Notes: generated by a model from the letters alone, not told the origin. Positions 21,008 to 33,957 are shown, numbered from the stretch's first letter. The stretch: DNA of 64,000 nucleotides from Aphrophora alni (GCA_963513935.1 OY740772.1:10758098-10822097); one strand, 5' to 3'. Translations and numbers: made by a program.

Positions 21008-22567
21008 ATGTCAAGCTATCATATCCAGGCTCGTACCAGCCAAATAGTTAAAATTAAAATAAAAGGTAAAAATAACGATGAAGGATTGTTATCTTATAAA
21101 AATATGGACGGATTAGAAATTCCCCAATGTATAGTCACAGTGCGCGAAGGTGAAGCCTATTGTCCTATAATAAATAACACAACTGAAAACAAGAGATTGT
21201 CGCTAAAACCACTTGAACTAGAAACTTTAAATAATTACAACATTTTTCAAACAAACACTTTTACAAAAAATCAAGAAAATAAAATAAATTTAAATATATT
21301 TGATCACAAGAAAGAAAAACCTAGACTAGATCTGTCAAAAATTAGGGTGGACCACATGAATTTAGAAGAAAGAAAAGCAATAATTAAACTAGTAGAAGAA
21401 TATTCTGATATATTTTATGTTGAAGGAGATAATTTGACTTTTACGAATCAAATTGAACACGTAATTAGGACCACTGATGAAATTCCCGTTTATTCCAAAA
21501 ATTATCGATACCCGGAAATTTACAAAACCGAAGTAAACAATCAAATCGAAGATATGTTAAAACAAAAAATCATCCAACCTTCTCATTCCCCATGGAATTC
21601 TCCAGTTTGTATCGTACCAAAAAAGCAAGATGCATCTGGAAAACAAAAATTTCGACTTGTAATAGACTTTAGGGGCCTAAATTCTAAAACCATAGACGAC
21701 AGGTTTCCATTGCCAAATATTACCGATATCCTAGACAAATTAGGTCGATCTCAATACTTTACAACATTAGATTTAACTTCAGGATTTCACCAGGTAGAAA
21801 TGGATCCTTCAAGCGTAGAAAAAACTGCATTCTCAACGGAAACCGGACATTACGAATTTTTACGCATGGCTTTTGGTCTTAAGAATAGTCCTCCTACTTT
21901 TCAAAGAATTATGAACAACATTCTAAGGGGAATTCAAAACGAAACATGTCTAGTATATTTAGATGACATCATAATATATTCAACCAGTCTTCAAGAACAC
22001 GCAGAAAGACTTAGGGATGTTTTTGAGAGATTACGGAATGCAAACTTTAAAATTCAACTATATAAAACAGAATTCCTTAGAAAAGAAGTAGCGTATTTAG
22101 GGCATATAGTAACCGCAGAAGGTGTCAAACCAAATCCAGATAAAGTTAAGGCTATAAAATGTTATCCGATTCCTAGAACACCTAAAGAAATTAAAGGATT
22201 TTTGGGACTACTAGGGTATTATAGGAAATTTATTAAAAGCTTTGCTAACATAACAAAACCATTTACCACCTGTTTAAAGAAAGGCGCTAAAATTGACATA
22301 AATAATCCAGAGTATATTAATTCTTTTGAAACCTGTAAAAATATATTATCAAATGAACCCTTGCTACAATATCCAGACTTCGACAAAGAATTTAATTTAA
22401 CTACAGATGCCAGTAATTTCGCAATCGGAGAAATACTCAGCCAAAAAAAGAACGGCGCTGATTTACCTATCGCATATACGAGTCGAACATTGAATGACAA
22501 CGAAGTTAATTATTCGGCTATAGAAAAAGAATTGCTTGCAATAGTTTGGGCAACGAAATACTTTTGA
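21008..22567 (+). pseudogene. pol: pol: reverse transcriptase and RNase H (stop in RNase H)
   Basis: A 519-codon open segment in the pol frame. The RT palm is complete: the [11 protein letters not shown] block, [13 protein letters not shown] (first catalytic Asp), [12 protein letters not shown], and catalytic YLDD at 21956-21967 (residues 317-320 of this segment), then [16 protein letters not shown] and the GYYRKFI connection. RNase H begins with LTTDASN near 22400 and continues through [14 protein letters not shown] to a TGA at 22565-22567, a codon that is Arg-like in related elements (CGA to TGA). The rest of RNase H (SDHKPLQW) continues in the same frame after the stop. The ATG at 21008 is internal and not a true start. 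Confidence 0.92.
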
Positions 22568-22573
22568 CCATAT

Positions 22574-24403
22574 TTGTACGGAAGAAAATTTAAAATCTTT
22601 TCTGACCACAAACCGCTGCAATGGCTATTTTCCGTAAAAGAGCCGAACTCAAAACTTCTTCGGTGGAGACTTAAATTAGAAGAATATGACTATCAAATAG
22701 TGTATAAAAAGGGTAAATTAAATCAGAATGCTGACGCACTCTCAAGGATACAATTAAATATTACTGACAATAATCCAAAAATTACTGACACAACGATTAA
22801 CGAAGACAGCCTTGATGCAATATCAGACTCAGCGAACATAATTTCCAGATACTTCCCAGAATTAGAAGAAAACCAATCAATGATTGCCAACTTAGACGAA
22901 ACCGAGGACATAATTTCGGACACGGAAACAATAGAAGATAGTGACCAAACTGTACATTCGAACTATGAAGGGAACACCGTAACCGAAATACCTATTTTAG
23001 ACGAACCCGTAAATTTTGGAAAAAACCCGGTCGTATTGTCCCTAATAAAATATGAACCCCAAAAAGTTAGAATACAGAAATTATTTAAAAATAACAAAAC
23101 CAGATTAATTGTAGAGATATCTGAAAATAATTTTGATAACGATATAGTAAAGTTCGTAAAGGAATATTTAGAACCAAATATAAAATATAGTCTATATTTT
23201 GAAAGTGATTTTTACGAGAAGTTTGCAACTTGTTTAGCTAGGACCTTTAAAAGTTCACAACTATGGTTGGTTAAATGCACAACTAAATTATTAGATATCG
23301 AAAATGAGAATGAGATTCAAGAAATAATCAATAATTATCATACAGGAAAAACTAATCATCGAGGAGTTCAAGAAACATATGAAAAAATAAAAAGGAAATA
23401 TTATTGGCCAAATATAAAAAATTACGTACAAAATTTTATAAACAACTGTGAGATATGTTTAAAAACAAAATATGAAAGAACGCCTCTTGGATTAGAGATG
23501 AATTTAACGCCCACAGCTTCAAGACCGCTTCAAACAATCCATGTAGATAGCTTATCTCTTGACAAGCAAAAGTTTCTGAGTATAGTTGACAGCTTTTCCA
23601 GATACGCCCAAGTGTATCGTATTGCAGGTGCACAAGCAGCCGAGATAGTTGATAAACTGTTAAACTATTTTGCTCACCACGGCATACCAGAAGTTATCAT
23701 TTCAGACAACGGGACGGAATTTAATAACAAGCTAGTGAAAGAATTGATGGACTTGCATAAAATAAAGATCCATTTTATAAGCACGCAACACCCAGCGTCC
23801 AACGGAATGGGAGAAAGATTGCATTCTACATTAATTGAACACATACGGCTATTAAACAATCAACCCGAATTCAAGAACGAATCAATTGGAAATAAAGTAA
23901 AATATGCAATCATTGCTTACAACAATAGTATACATTCAGTCACAAAATTAACTCCATTTGAAGTATTGTACGGACACATTGACTCAAATTCAATTTTAGA
24001 CATTGATATAGGAAGACAATTTATAAGTGATTATATTACAACCCGCAAAGAAAAAACGCGAAAACTCTATGACCATATTAGGGAAATTAATCAAGTAACA
24101 AAAGAAAATGTCCAAGCCAAAAGGAATATCAACAAGGAACCACTTCCCGAAATTCCAACTGATGTTTATATTAAAACAGTACAAAAACAAAGTAAAACCA
24201 AAAATAAATATAATAAAGAACAGATAACCTCGGTAAACCCAGAAAGGAAAACAGGTAAAATTGAAAGAAGACACCACAACACTAAACAAAAAATTCATTT
24301 ATCAAAAATAAAAAGACCAAGAAAAATCAATGTAATTCCACAATCTAATTCTTCTGTAAATCCTGTTCCAGGTCCCTCCTGTTCCTCAAAGAAGCCGCCT
24401 TAG
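22574..24403 (+). pseudogene. pol: pol: RNase H tail and integrase
   Basis: Same frame as the RT segment after the TGA at 22565, 609 codons to TAG 24401-24403. It starts with the RNase H SDHKPLQW block and ADALSRI. A long acidic linker follows. The integrase begins with an HHCC zinc-binding domain (YHTGKTNHRG, then CEIC at about 23446) and has a catalytic core with Asp in HVDSL (about 23540), Asp in SDNGTEF (about 23702) and Glu in GMGERLH (about 23811). The last two are 35 residues apart, a DD35E core. The C-terminal basic and Pro/Ser tail reaches into the env start. This segment is unbroken and would encode a plausible integrase domain, but it cannot be translated from pol without bypassing upstream lesions. 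Confidence 0.9.
24370..24371 (+). promoter_or_regulatory. candidate env splice acceptor
   Basis: The AG at 24370-24371 ends a pyrimidine-rich stretch (tcctgttccag). The env frame has no ATG between its opening at 24349 and the body of the protein, so initiation must come from another exon. The exon would start with the third base of an env codon, matching the two-base overhang left by the donor at 19339. A second AG (24390-24391) has the wrong phase for that donor. Confidence 0.5.
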
Positions 24404-26081
24404 AAACAACTGAAATAAGAGACATTACCCAAAATTTAGGAGTAATCCCAATTGATCAAGGGCAGGCAAAACTAAAGTCAACCTATCATACTTTTATTCA
24501 TTATTTTAGTTTAGAAAGAATATTTAAGCAAGTAAATAATTTAGAGTTTTGTTATAGAATTGTGTCAAATTGTTTTAATCAGAATTGTGGTAATTGCTTA
24601 GCAAATCTAGATGGAAATATTGAATTTGTAACAGACAATGGTAGTAAGATAAGAGATGTTGTTAATTACTTTAAGTTTATTAACCATACTAGAGAAACAA
24701 TAACAGAAAAATTAGAAATAATCTCTGTAAGAAATAACGATAAAACGAAAAGAAAAAGAGGTATTGCTGATGGTTTAGGCTCAATATTGAAATTGTTAAC
24801 TGGAAATTTGGACGCTTATGACGGCCAAAAATATGATAAACTAATAGAAAATATTAAGAACGATCAATTCAACATAAAAAGCCAAATTGCATCTCAATAT
24901 TCTGTTAGTACAGACATTATTGTAGAATTTAACAAAACTGTAAATATAATTGAAGAAAACTTTAGTGAATTAAGGAATAAAATGTTATTTATAAATAAGA
25001 AGTTAGATGATTATGTAGAATTAGAAAAATTTAGAGATGTACTAAATCAATTAAATATTCTATGTAATATGTTGTTAAGTTTAGTACAAGATATAGAGAA
25101 CTCACTAACATTCTGTAAACTAGGAACGCTACACCCAAGTATAATTTCCACAAAGGAATTATTTTATGAAATAGAGAAAATTCACAAATACTATAATAAT
25201 AAATTGCCATTAGAACCCAAAATAGAAAATATTTGGGAATTCGAAAATTTGTTAGAAGTAAGTTGTAAAATTGGCAAAAATGAAATTGTATATTCTCTTG
25301 ATTTACCAATTGTAGATGAAACAGATTTCAATATTTACAAATTGTATTCTGTACCCACTAAATATGAGTCAGGTTACGTAACTATAATCCCTACAGTAAA
25401 ATATTTGTTAGTATCAAAATTAAATTAAGTAAATTTAGAATATTAGGTTTGGATAATAAATGTAACGACAAAATCCAATCAAAATTCTTATGCTCATTGG
25501 AACAAATATCCCACAATGAACTTAACTGTTAAACATCTATTGTTCAACATGGCACAACAGACAATTGCAAATACACCGCTTTGGAGATCATAGACAATCT
25601 AATTAAATGGATACCTGAGATGAACCAATATTTAGCAATATTCCCTCAAAAGGAAACCATTAAAATAACAAATCAAAAAGAAACTTTAACTAAGACACTT
25701 CAGGGTATTTATTTAATTAACCCAAACAGTGATACAATTTTCTACAAAGATAAACAGCTCTATCACTCATCCAAAACCGAAGGTGGACATCCAAAACTCT
25801 TAGATGCTTCTGAACTACGTCTTTCAGTTAATCAACAACCAGAATTTTCAATTAACCTAAAGAATATAGAATTTGACAAAATAAATTTGGACACCATCTC
25901 ATCAATTCCACAAAAAGACAATAATTGTGACAGAAATTAGTGTATGGACAATAATAATTTATGTAATGTTGCTAGTTGGAATCCTATACTTAACTTATAA
26001 AATATTTTGTAAAAAACTCCAACCTGGACCTAACTCTCAACAACCCCCGGAAGTTTTGTTTAGGGATGGAGGAGTTATGTG
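24372..26081 (+). pseudogene. env: env, disrupted by frameshifts and a stop
   Basis: The first register (24372 to TAA 25426-25428) encodes the N-terminal region and a basic cleavage site KRKR at 24748-24759, followed by a Gly/Leu-rich segment with the look of the fusion peptide of insect errantivirus and baculovirus F-type envelope proteins. The homologous reading then moves to another register near 25425-25449. It meets TAA at 25530-25532 and continues at 25581-25940. A second shift near 25925 gives the hydrophobic membrane span (about 25945-26000) and a short basic tail ending at TGA 26079-26081, inside the 3' LTR. The lack of an in-frame ATG suggests expression from a spliced RNA. As it stands no full-length membrane-anchored product can be made. 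Confidence 0.85.
26062..26072 (+). other. polypurine tract
   Basis: agggatggagg directly before the 3' LTR, the expected position and composition for plus-strand DNA priming. It overlaps the end of env. Confidence 0.75.
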
Positions 26082-26330
26082 AACAATATTTAGCTTTAGT
26101 AAACACAATAGTGGTAGTTTTCCTAGAATAAGATAGAGTAAGCATTTTGTATTTCCTAGCTTTTGTAAGCCACTATAGTCAGTGTTCTTTACAGACTCAC
26201 TCAAGACAGTTCGCTCTGTGGATAAGAGTACTGTATTATTATAATCACATTTAATTCATTTAAATAAAGTTATAATAAAATAAAGTTTGTTGTTTTTTTA
26301 AAAAGAGATTTTTAAGGAGCAACGACATAA

Positions 26331-26332
<2 letters not shown>
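26073..26332 (+). repeat. 3' LTR
   Basis: 260 bp, identical to the 5' LTR except T at 26161 for C at 18934. Followed by TATA (26333-26336) as target duplication. Confidence 0.95.

Positions 26333-26383
<51 letters not shown>
26333..26383. repeat. (TA)n microsatellite at the retrotransposon right flank
   Basis: About 50 bp of TA dinucleotides beginning exactly at the 3' LTR end. It is longer than the TA tract left of the 5' LTR, so the pre-insertion target was a TA microsatellite that has since changed length or was entered near one end. Confidence 0.9.
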
Positions 26384-26385
<2 letters not shown>

Positions 26386-28279
26386 TAGTGGGCAGGCAGA
26401 AGTAGGGCTGGCAATAGTTTTGTTTTCTAGCTGAAAAAAAAGGTTGGTAGGGTTTTCTTTTCTGATTTTGAATAAACGGAATATATTTTTTATTCAAATT
26501 TTTGTCGTTATTCCTAAGAGATTCACCGTACTCAAAGGAGGGCCTCTCTAAGACCTAGCGTATTTAGGTGTACATGAATTACTTAAGTAAATCGGAGAAC
26601 CTAGGAGGATTTCTATTCAGGTCATGAGATTGTGTCAAAGTGGAACAAAACTATCCATGTCATTATATCACCAAGGTGAAGAGAGTACTATTCTACACAA
26701 TTTTAAAAAAGAATTAATTTCCGGAGTCACTTTGTAAAATTATTACTATTTATTATATTTTCCTAAAGTTGAATATATTTTTTACTTAAGAATCATGTTG
26801 ATAGTATCCAAGTCACTTATTTATATAATAATTAAATTACCTTTGAATTTGAAAATTAAATTACCTTTGAAAATAATTAAATTAATATAGAATATTTTTT
26901 ACCTATATTGATGTATTTATATCTGTGGCTTTGAAAGGGTGGAAGAGAAGTAGACCTATCTTTATCAAAATTTATACATTTATTTATTTATTCACTCTCT
27001 CTAAGGTTAAGTGGAATAGAAGACCCTAGGCTCCTAACTTCGTCCCTTTAATAAAGATTTATTCAATTCTATTCCTTCACTTGGGTAATCTGGAAATTCA
27101 AAATTATACATTATGCTTCTATGAACATATTTAATTTATACTATTAATAGGCGGCGGTGTAAAATGGAAATGGGTCAAGTTTTAAGTGTTTAAAATTATG
27201 GTTAATGTTGGATATTACGTAGAGTTTTATTCTACTGTATTTTATCTAGTGATTACAAACTTCAGTTTGAAACTAATTTTAAAGTTCATACAAATTGTTT
27301 CAATCAAATACTATGTAAAGAACTTAAATATTACAAGAATATTGAGCTTTTGGTTGTAAGATTTTGTCTGAAGAGTTGTAAACTTAGGATCAAAAGTTAC
27401 AAGGTAAAGTATATTATAATTATATTAACTTAAAATCTACCTCAAATTATTAAGCTTATAAAAGTTTCATCAACTCTTACTTTAATTAAGTGATGGTTTA
27501 TACTGATACAAACTAACTTTATAGTTTATATATTTTAATAGTTAGGCTAGTTTGATACTATATATTCATCCATGTGTGTTTGTTTGTGACGTTTTACCTG
27601 ACTTTACAATCTACAACTAGCTACTTAAATTGACAATTACAGATAAAGAATGTTATAACATTTATTTTTTGTTATATAATTATATTTTGATTACTCTAAT
27701 TTAAAAGTCACACGTTGTCGTGTCAATCTAATATTTAAGATGTTAGATTTACTTAATTTATTTGCAACACTACTAAAGGGAACAACTTATGATTATTACT
27801 CATAAACAACACCGTTTACCTGGATAAAACAATTTCTTTCTTTTAATTTTTAAAAGAACAAAATTACTATAGCAATAAAACATATACATGAAATTTATAC
27901 TTACTATCTAGAAAAACCATTTACTCTCCATTCATTCCTTAAGATTAATTTATTTAGCATAGACAATTTTTTAAAATTACAAATTTACTTTATTTTAACT
28001 CTTGTTAAAATCTTCAAATTATCAGTTCCTTTTTGTTTATTATATTTCTTTACACATTTATTTAATACTTTAAATTATTATTAACATTGATCATCTTTTT
28101 TTTTTAATCTCGGCTAGCTCAGTTCTTTACAATTAATTTTAAAAAAACAACAAAATCCTAATCTCGGGTCTTGGGTTTTTTGAATGGCTCAATCGAAAGT
28201 GAAATCAATTCTAGGTGAATTTAATAATTAACAATTAATTGGTTTTGTACTTATCAAATCTGCTGGTCCTTCTTGCTCG
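26384..28279. other. non-coding stretch, no gene seen
   Basis: AT-rich DNA. A local direct repeat aaattacctttgaa occurs near 26834 and 26867. No coding signal. Confidence 0.5.
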
Positions 28280-28990
28280 GTCAGTTAGCACTTTACACTC
28301 CACCTAACTTTAATTTATCTTTTTATTAAACAAAAAAACACAAAACACCACACTGCTTAAACACTTTTCGTTGGTATTTAACGTTGTCTCTCCTTCCCAG
28401 ATGCCGTTCCAAATAGGCCTCTTCTTCCTCGAAATCGTCCCAAATCTGTCTCTCCTTCCTTGTAGTCGTTCCAAAATTACAGCACCTGTTCTACGATGAT
28501 TGGTCCCTCCTTCCTCTGGTGAATTTAAACTCCTTTTCCAAATCTGTCTTTTTATTAAGAACTCCACAAACTCCAAATCTAATTTCCTTTACTAATTCAA
28601 ACTTACTTTACTTCAATTCAACTTTACTTTCAACTTATCAAAAAACCTTTCAATATTAAGAGACTTCTTGTCCCTTACTCGCTGAAAAAAACTATTCTTT
28701 TGTACACAGCGTACTCTAGCTGTGTCCGCGACCTTCCGTCGTGGCGACTCTGGTAAGACTCCCCTAACAAACTCTTTTCTAATGTTCCTTCTCTAAAACA
28801 CTGTTTTTCGCGCCCTGTTCGCTGATTTGTCGATTTCTACCAACTTTCTCTGCTTACGACTTTCGCAATTCCTACTGGTTGTTTTTGAATTCTGCCGTTG
28901 TGTTTTTTAAGTTTGGAGCGTCTCCGATTGGCCGACCTACTTTCTACTTGCGTTTTTCTAAAATACCGTTATAATGCTGCTTTCCCTTGA
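28280..28990. other. strand-asymmetric pyrimidine-rich segment
   Basis: The plus strand is markedly rich in C and T and poor in G, unlike its surroundings. A roughly 31-bp unit is repeated about three times at 28387-28485 (shared words tctccttcc and cgttccaaa, diverged between units). The minus frame 28310-28576 is a reflection of this composition and has no known domain. It may be the untranslated part of an unrecognised retroelement. Confidence 0.45.
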
Positions 28991-30539
28991 TTTCTCTTTT
29001 TTTTCTAGTAAAAACTCTGCTACCCTAAGAATTCCGTTATGTACACACGTGTTGGCCTCAAGGTTCTTGAAATCTTAGTGCTATTGTAGCCTAGCACGTA
29101 CAATTTTTATTACAGGCGGCATCTGCCGTTTTCTCTTCATTTGTTTCTTAACATGGTGCTATATTTATTATTTTATTCAAGTTATATTTTAATTAATTTA
29201 TTTTTAGATTTCATGATTGATGATTTTATTTAGTTTAATTTAATTGATATCATGATATCGTTACAATGTTTTATGAAATCAACCTTGTTTTTGGGTTACT
29301 ATGTAGTTACAAAATAAAACTCTAGGAAATAATATTTGGGTAATTGTACAGTCTTGAGTTTAGGGGTACATGAAGGCAGGTCAAGTCAGCGCTGGGCACT
29401 AATGTTTGTTTTTCCTTCCCCTACTGTAACCTAGATTAATTATAGTAAGCCAGGGAGTCTTATTAATTTAAATATATTGTTCAGAAATACGTTATATAAC
29501 ATGTTACTAATTGTTTTACCTTTTGCTTGGCTATTCTAGAAATACAAGGGGAAAAACCAAGAAACACGCTTATAAAAACATACAATTTATAAAAGCTGGA
29601 AAATTTAGTAGATGTTTTGAAACTTATTTTTGAACATCAATAATTATTTTTCTATATATAGTAAATTTGTACAGTCCATCAAAAGTTAATTGAAATATGT
29701 TTTACCAATTTTAAGATATTCCTTTTTTTAGGCGGGGGGGAGGTTATCCATATTTTTACCGATTACTCTCGTATCAGCATTAGTAAGGGCGGGGGGGGGA
29801 GGCAACTTAAACGTTTTATTTAGGAACTTAACGTCTGCGTTTCACGAAACTTAGTCAAGGCCGATTTTATAGAAGTGCATAGTTCAATATTCGTAATAGA
29901 TGTACACCAATAAATATCTTTTTCTATTCTTAAAAAGGTATTGAAATATGTAAGTGTTTGCCTTATTTGATGTATTATTTGTTACATTACTTAAAGGTTT
30001 GGATAAAAATTCTTTATACAACCAACATTTCAATATTGATCGTTGGATTTTCTGAATTATGATGAATGTAAGAGTCCAAGAAAATTCACCGTACCAAAAT
30101 TGAAATAAACTTCCCCGCAGGGGCGGTCCTTCTGGCCGTTTGGGGAGTAACGACCCCACGTACCCGAGTTACCCTTTCTGTTATGTCTTAATTCTGAGGT
30201 GGTATTTCTCTTTTAGTTTCATAGTCCTTCTTTTAACATCTCACTCTGTGTAAAGATTGTCTTGCACTTACCTTCAGATGTTCTTCACTAACTTTTCAAC
30301 TAATTCTCTCACATCTGTGTTATTCAGTAAATCTTACCTAAACGTGAATTAGTTTCATCTTTATGAACCTTGTTTGAGTCATTAAAAGTGTAAATTTTCG
30401 GATAATATAGTGAACAATGGGGTGAAATTACTATTCATAGTAGAGAGATGAATTATACAATTGTATTATTACTATAAAATATGTTAATACTTAATTTGTT
30501 GAAAAGTTAAAAAAATTTCGACCCCTATCAAGGATAGAG
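28991..30539. other. non-coding stretch, no gene seen
   Basis: Contains G runs near 29733 and 29793. A segment at 30115-30180 (aacgaccccacgtacccgag) recurs in diverged form at 54045-54075 (gacgactccatatacccgag), showing a dispersed repeat family. The frame 29884-30159 is not recognisable. Confidence 0.45.
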
Positions 30540-30640
30540 TTTAAAATGTATTCATCCCTGCCATTGGTTTCAAACCATCAACTCGTAAATTGATCAGAGC
30601 ACATTTTGTGGCACTACCGGTGGACTTTGGTTGGATATAC
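30540..30640 (-). repeat. possible tRNA-derived SINE head
   Basis: On the minus strand the segment contains ggtttgaaacc, close to the RNA polymerase III B box GGTTCGAATCC, with a weak A-box-like ggtagtgccac about 45 bases upstream. No complete cloverleaf. The downstream sequence on that strand does not match anything I recognise. Confidence 0.3.
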
Positions 30641-33600
30641 CATTTTTAATGTAACCTTGGGCTAGGTCCTTATCTTTCTTCTTTATTTTCTAATCTCTCT
30701 TGAGAAACTATTCTCTCCCAACCATGACTCTACAGAGTATTCGCGGGATAGATCGGGGGGGGGGGGGTCTTTATTTAATTACTTCTCAATAAGTTGATTG
30801 TGAAAGAAAAGTTTTTTGTCTATACATGACATGAATACAAATCTAAATTAAACTACAAACCTATTTACTTGTTAAATTTGGATGATAAAACAGTTTACAT
30901 GCATACATTATTTTCCTACTTTAGAATTCTGATGGACACTTATCTTGATACACACTCCCACATGCCACACCTACACATCTTGCTAAACTTCTCAACTACA
31001 CTTTCCCTTCCTACAACCTACCACCTTCACTTCAAAACAGTTTGACAAGTTGCAAATTACTTCCGACCGCAACAGAAAACTTTGTTTCTAAGTTGTTATT
31101 AAACGTCTATTATATGTATAACTTCCATAACACATACTCTCCATACAGAAGATATTTTCGATGGCAATACTATCCTTGTTTGTTTATAAAAAGATATGAA
31201 TATACCGTTGTAGGGCTGCACTTAATTAGGGAACGTAAATTTAGTTGACAGCATACATTTTACAGATATTTCTTTTTAAGATTTCCTTAATCCAAAACGG
31301 TAATATTCAGAATGATGTCTGTCCAGTCTGTGCAGATCTCTACAGCTTACGGCATAAACCGATTTTCAGTATGTGGGCATATTTAGCCTTATATCGATTT
31401 TTTTTTCTGTTTATCATCACTCAGAATTTTGTTAAAAACTGACATAAGAAAATAAAACAAACTTCCCATTTCTTAAAATCGGCTGCAACGATTGTAATGA
31501 AATTTTATTCCAGTATAATCACAAAGATTACAGAAAAGCGTATTTTTTGCAATATAATTTTTTTTTCTTTCAAAATCTGCTATACCGATTTCGTTTAAAT
31601 TTAATAAATTGAAAAGAATAACAAGCGAAACCGGCAAGTAAAAAAAAATCACGGTTCAGGAATCATGGACTAAATATAAACATCGACTGTCACCATTAAA
31701 TTTCATTTTAATCCTATAACATTTAAGACGTGTTTAAAGGTCCAAGCAATGTAAGTTTTAGTCTTACATATATAAAATAACTTGTGTAGCCTACTCCTAT
31801 AACGTTAACACTGATGACAAGTCGAAGAAAATCATTAAAGAAGAAATTATACGATTTCCAAGGCCTTTTTTTTACGAAAGCATACACAGCATTTATTATA
31901 AGATATTACCAGTGTGTCACTGTGGTTTGTAAAGTTAACTTATTTTCTTTATTAATTCCTATAAATATAATTTTATGAATTGTATTTCATTTTGTAATTC
32001 GTTTTTGATATATATATATATATTATATATATATATGGGAATCCTTTGCACTTGTTTACTGCCAAACATAAAACTGACAATTTTGGTGACGAGTATTTTT
32101 GGTTGGTGACGAATTTGTTTTGAAGTTGGATCAGAAGTGTGTGCATTATTTTTGCAAAGTTTGTTTGAGCTCAGAAGCATAAAAACCTGTTTCATTCACA
32201 CAAATCTCTCTATTTTTTTTTTACACTGATACAATATTTACCCACTTAGCATAAAGCTAGTAAATAAAAGATAAACAGGATATGGGGACATTTTCAAAGC
32301 AACTATCTCTATGTCCAACTACAATTCAGTAGTTTTATGTTTAAAACACTATGTGCAAGATTTTGTGTGGGTGTACTTCTGAAAATACAAAACAATATTA
32401 GACAAAGACCTAGCGGCCGTTTTGTTAAACTCAAATTTTAATTATCGAAACTTTGAAAAAAAGTTAGCTATGATACGTCTCTACAGGGTATTAACGGTTG
32501 GCCAGTGCAATCACCTTACAAAACCACCCTATATAAGTTTTTCTTTACTCTTTCACACAAAAAAGATTCAATTTCATTTATGCCTATTTTAAATAATAGG
32601 ATGGCTACTTCTTGAAATTTTAACAACTTTATCTTCATAATTAATAAAGTTTAAAACAATTGGCAAACTGTTTCCACCTTTCAGAAAGGTTGATACTAGG
32701 CTATATTTAAATTTGCAAACAATCATTCCATTTGTTTTACACCATTAGTCATTTTATCACTAGGTTTTAAACAATATTTCAAGAATTATTATTGAAGGGA
32801 AAACTGTTCTTACATGTCTAATGCCCAGAAATGACGGTGAAAGTATTTTTCCATGAGAGCGACAGAGAGAGCAATGTGAGGAGGTTCATTGTCGTCAACG
32901 AGCTTTTAAATAAAATCCACTTATATTTACAACGAATAATTTATAATTTATATTTTTAATCCTAACAACTAATCAATATTTAAATTAATATTGATACTAA
33001 TCTATTATAGAATCTTGATTGCTGTATTATCAATATAATTAAATTTAATATATTAAATTTTAATTAGTAATATATCAAGATAAATTCATTGATATTGTTG
33101 TAGTAGTTTTGGTGAAAAACTGAACCACAAGCGCACAAAAGTAAAAGACGTTTATTTTCCAACTAGACCTGTGAATTATCGATCTTCACACCCACCACAA
33201 TATTGAAGTCGATTATTTGTTTCTTTTGTTTCAAGATATATTTGATTATGAATGTGTAAGCAATATTAAGAAGGAGAGATTTACCTATATATAACATTTG
33301 TGTATAGAATGTTTACAGAACATATTTACTGTACTATAGTACGACAGGAGGGAGTTTGTTACCTGCCTTTAGTGGAACATTAAATCAAGCTCAATGGATC
33401 GATCAGGAAGCAGGTCACTCATAATGCGCTCAGATATAAAACCCCATTGGACTCTGTATTTTGCAATTTTACCGTACCTCACTTTAAACTTTTCATTGAT
33501 TCCATGTTTATTTAACAACAGTACTTTCTTCGTAAAACATTTCGTTCATTTTAAAGTGAAAAGTTTAATGAAAGTAGAAAGAAGACATGATTATAAATCT

Positions 33601-33957
33601 ATTTTTATTTCCATTCGTGAATACCCTTGTACAGTGTGTCTAATTATAGCATTATAACAGAGAATGATTTTTTTTTGGAAATTAATATATTGATTTTGTG
33701 AATTTTTACAATGTATATGACAATTTTATATGAGTGTTTTTTTCTGTTTTAAGACATTCGGTTATGTTGAAAAACCTGTACCAAACGTGGAGTTAGAAAT
33801 AATAATTATATTTGTGAAATATATCAACACAGATAAATACACTGCTGAAAATATAATACCAATTTTATCCTTGATCCTTTACAACTCAATTCATTGGTCG
33901 GAAACGTCCATTTAAAATGATATTTTATCCTTCTTTGCACCCTTGAGACCTCGAGTA
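30641..33957. other. long non-coding stretch, no gene seen
   Basis: Contains a G run (about 30754-30766), TA tracts at about 32010-32036, and pieces of a dispersed family near 31350-31390 and 31476-31506 (ggctgcaacgattgtaatga). The open frames here (31042, 31245, 31959, 33394 and 33730) are short, Phe/Ile/Tyr-rich and unsupported. Confidence 0.45.

Larger units (their letters stand above)
18846..26332 (+). mobile_element. errantivirus-like Ty3/gypsy LTR retrotransposon, full length but defective
   Basis: A 7,487-bp element with 260-bp LTRs, a primer-binding site, gag, pol (protease, RT, RNase H, integrase) and env, in the order of the gypsy/17.6/297/TED group of insect endogenous retroviruses. 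The LTRs begin AGTTAT and end ATAACT. The copy has two stops in gag, two frame changes in protease, one stop in RNase H, and two frame changes plus one stop in env, so it cannot make its proteins. The LTRs differ at one position only (C at 18934, T at 26161), which points to a very recent insertion. Confidence 0.95.

Noticed and set aside
22219..25309. Several minus-strand ORFs opposite pol and env
   Set aside because: They are shadows of the retrotransposon coding strand, with Phe/Leu-rich random-like composition.
28310..28576. 88-codon Arg-rich minus ORF
   Set aside because: Its composition reflects the pyrimidine-rich strand and the short tandem units in that segment.
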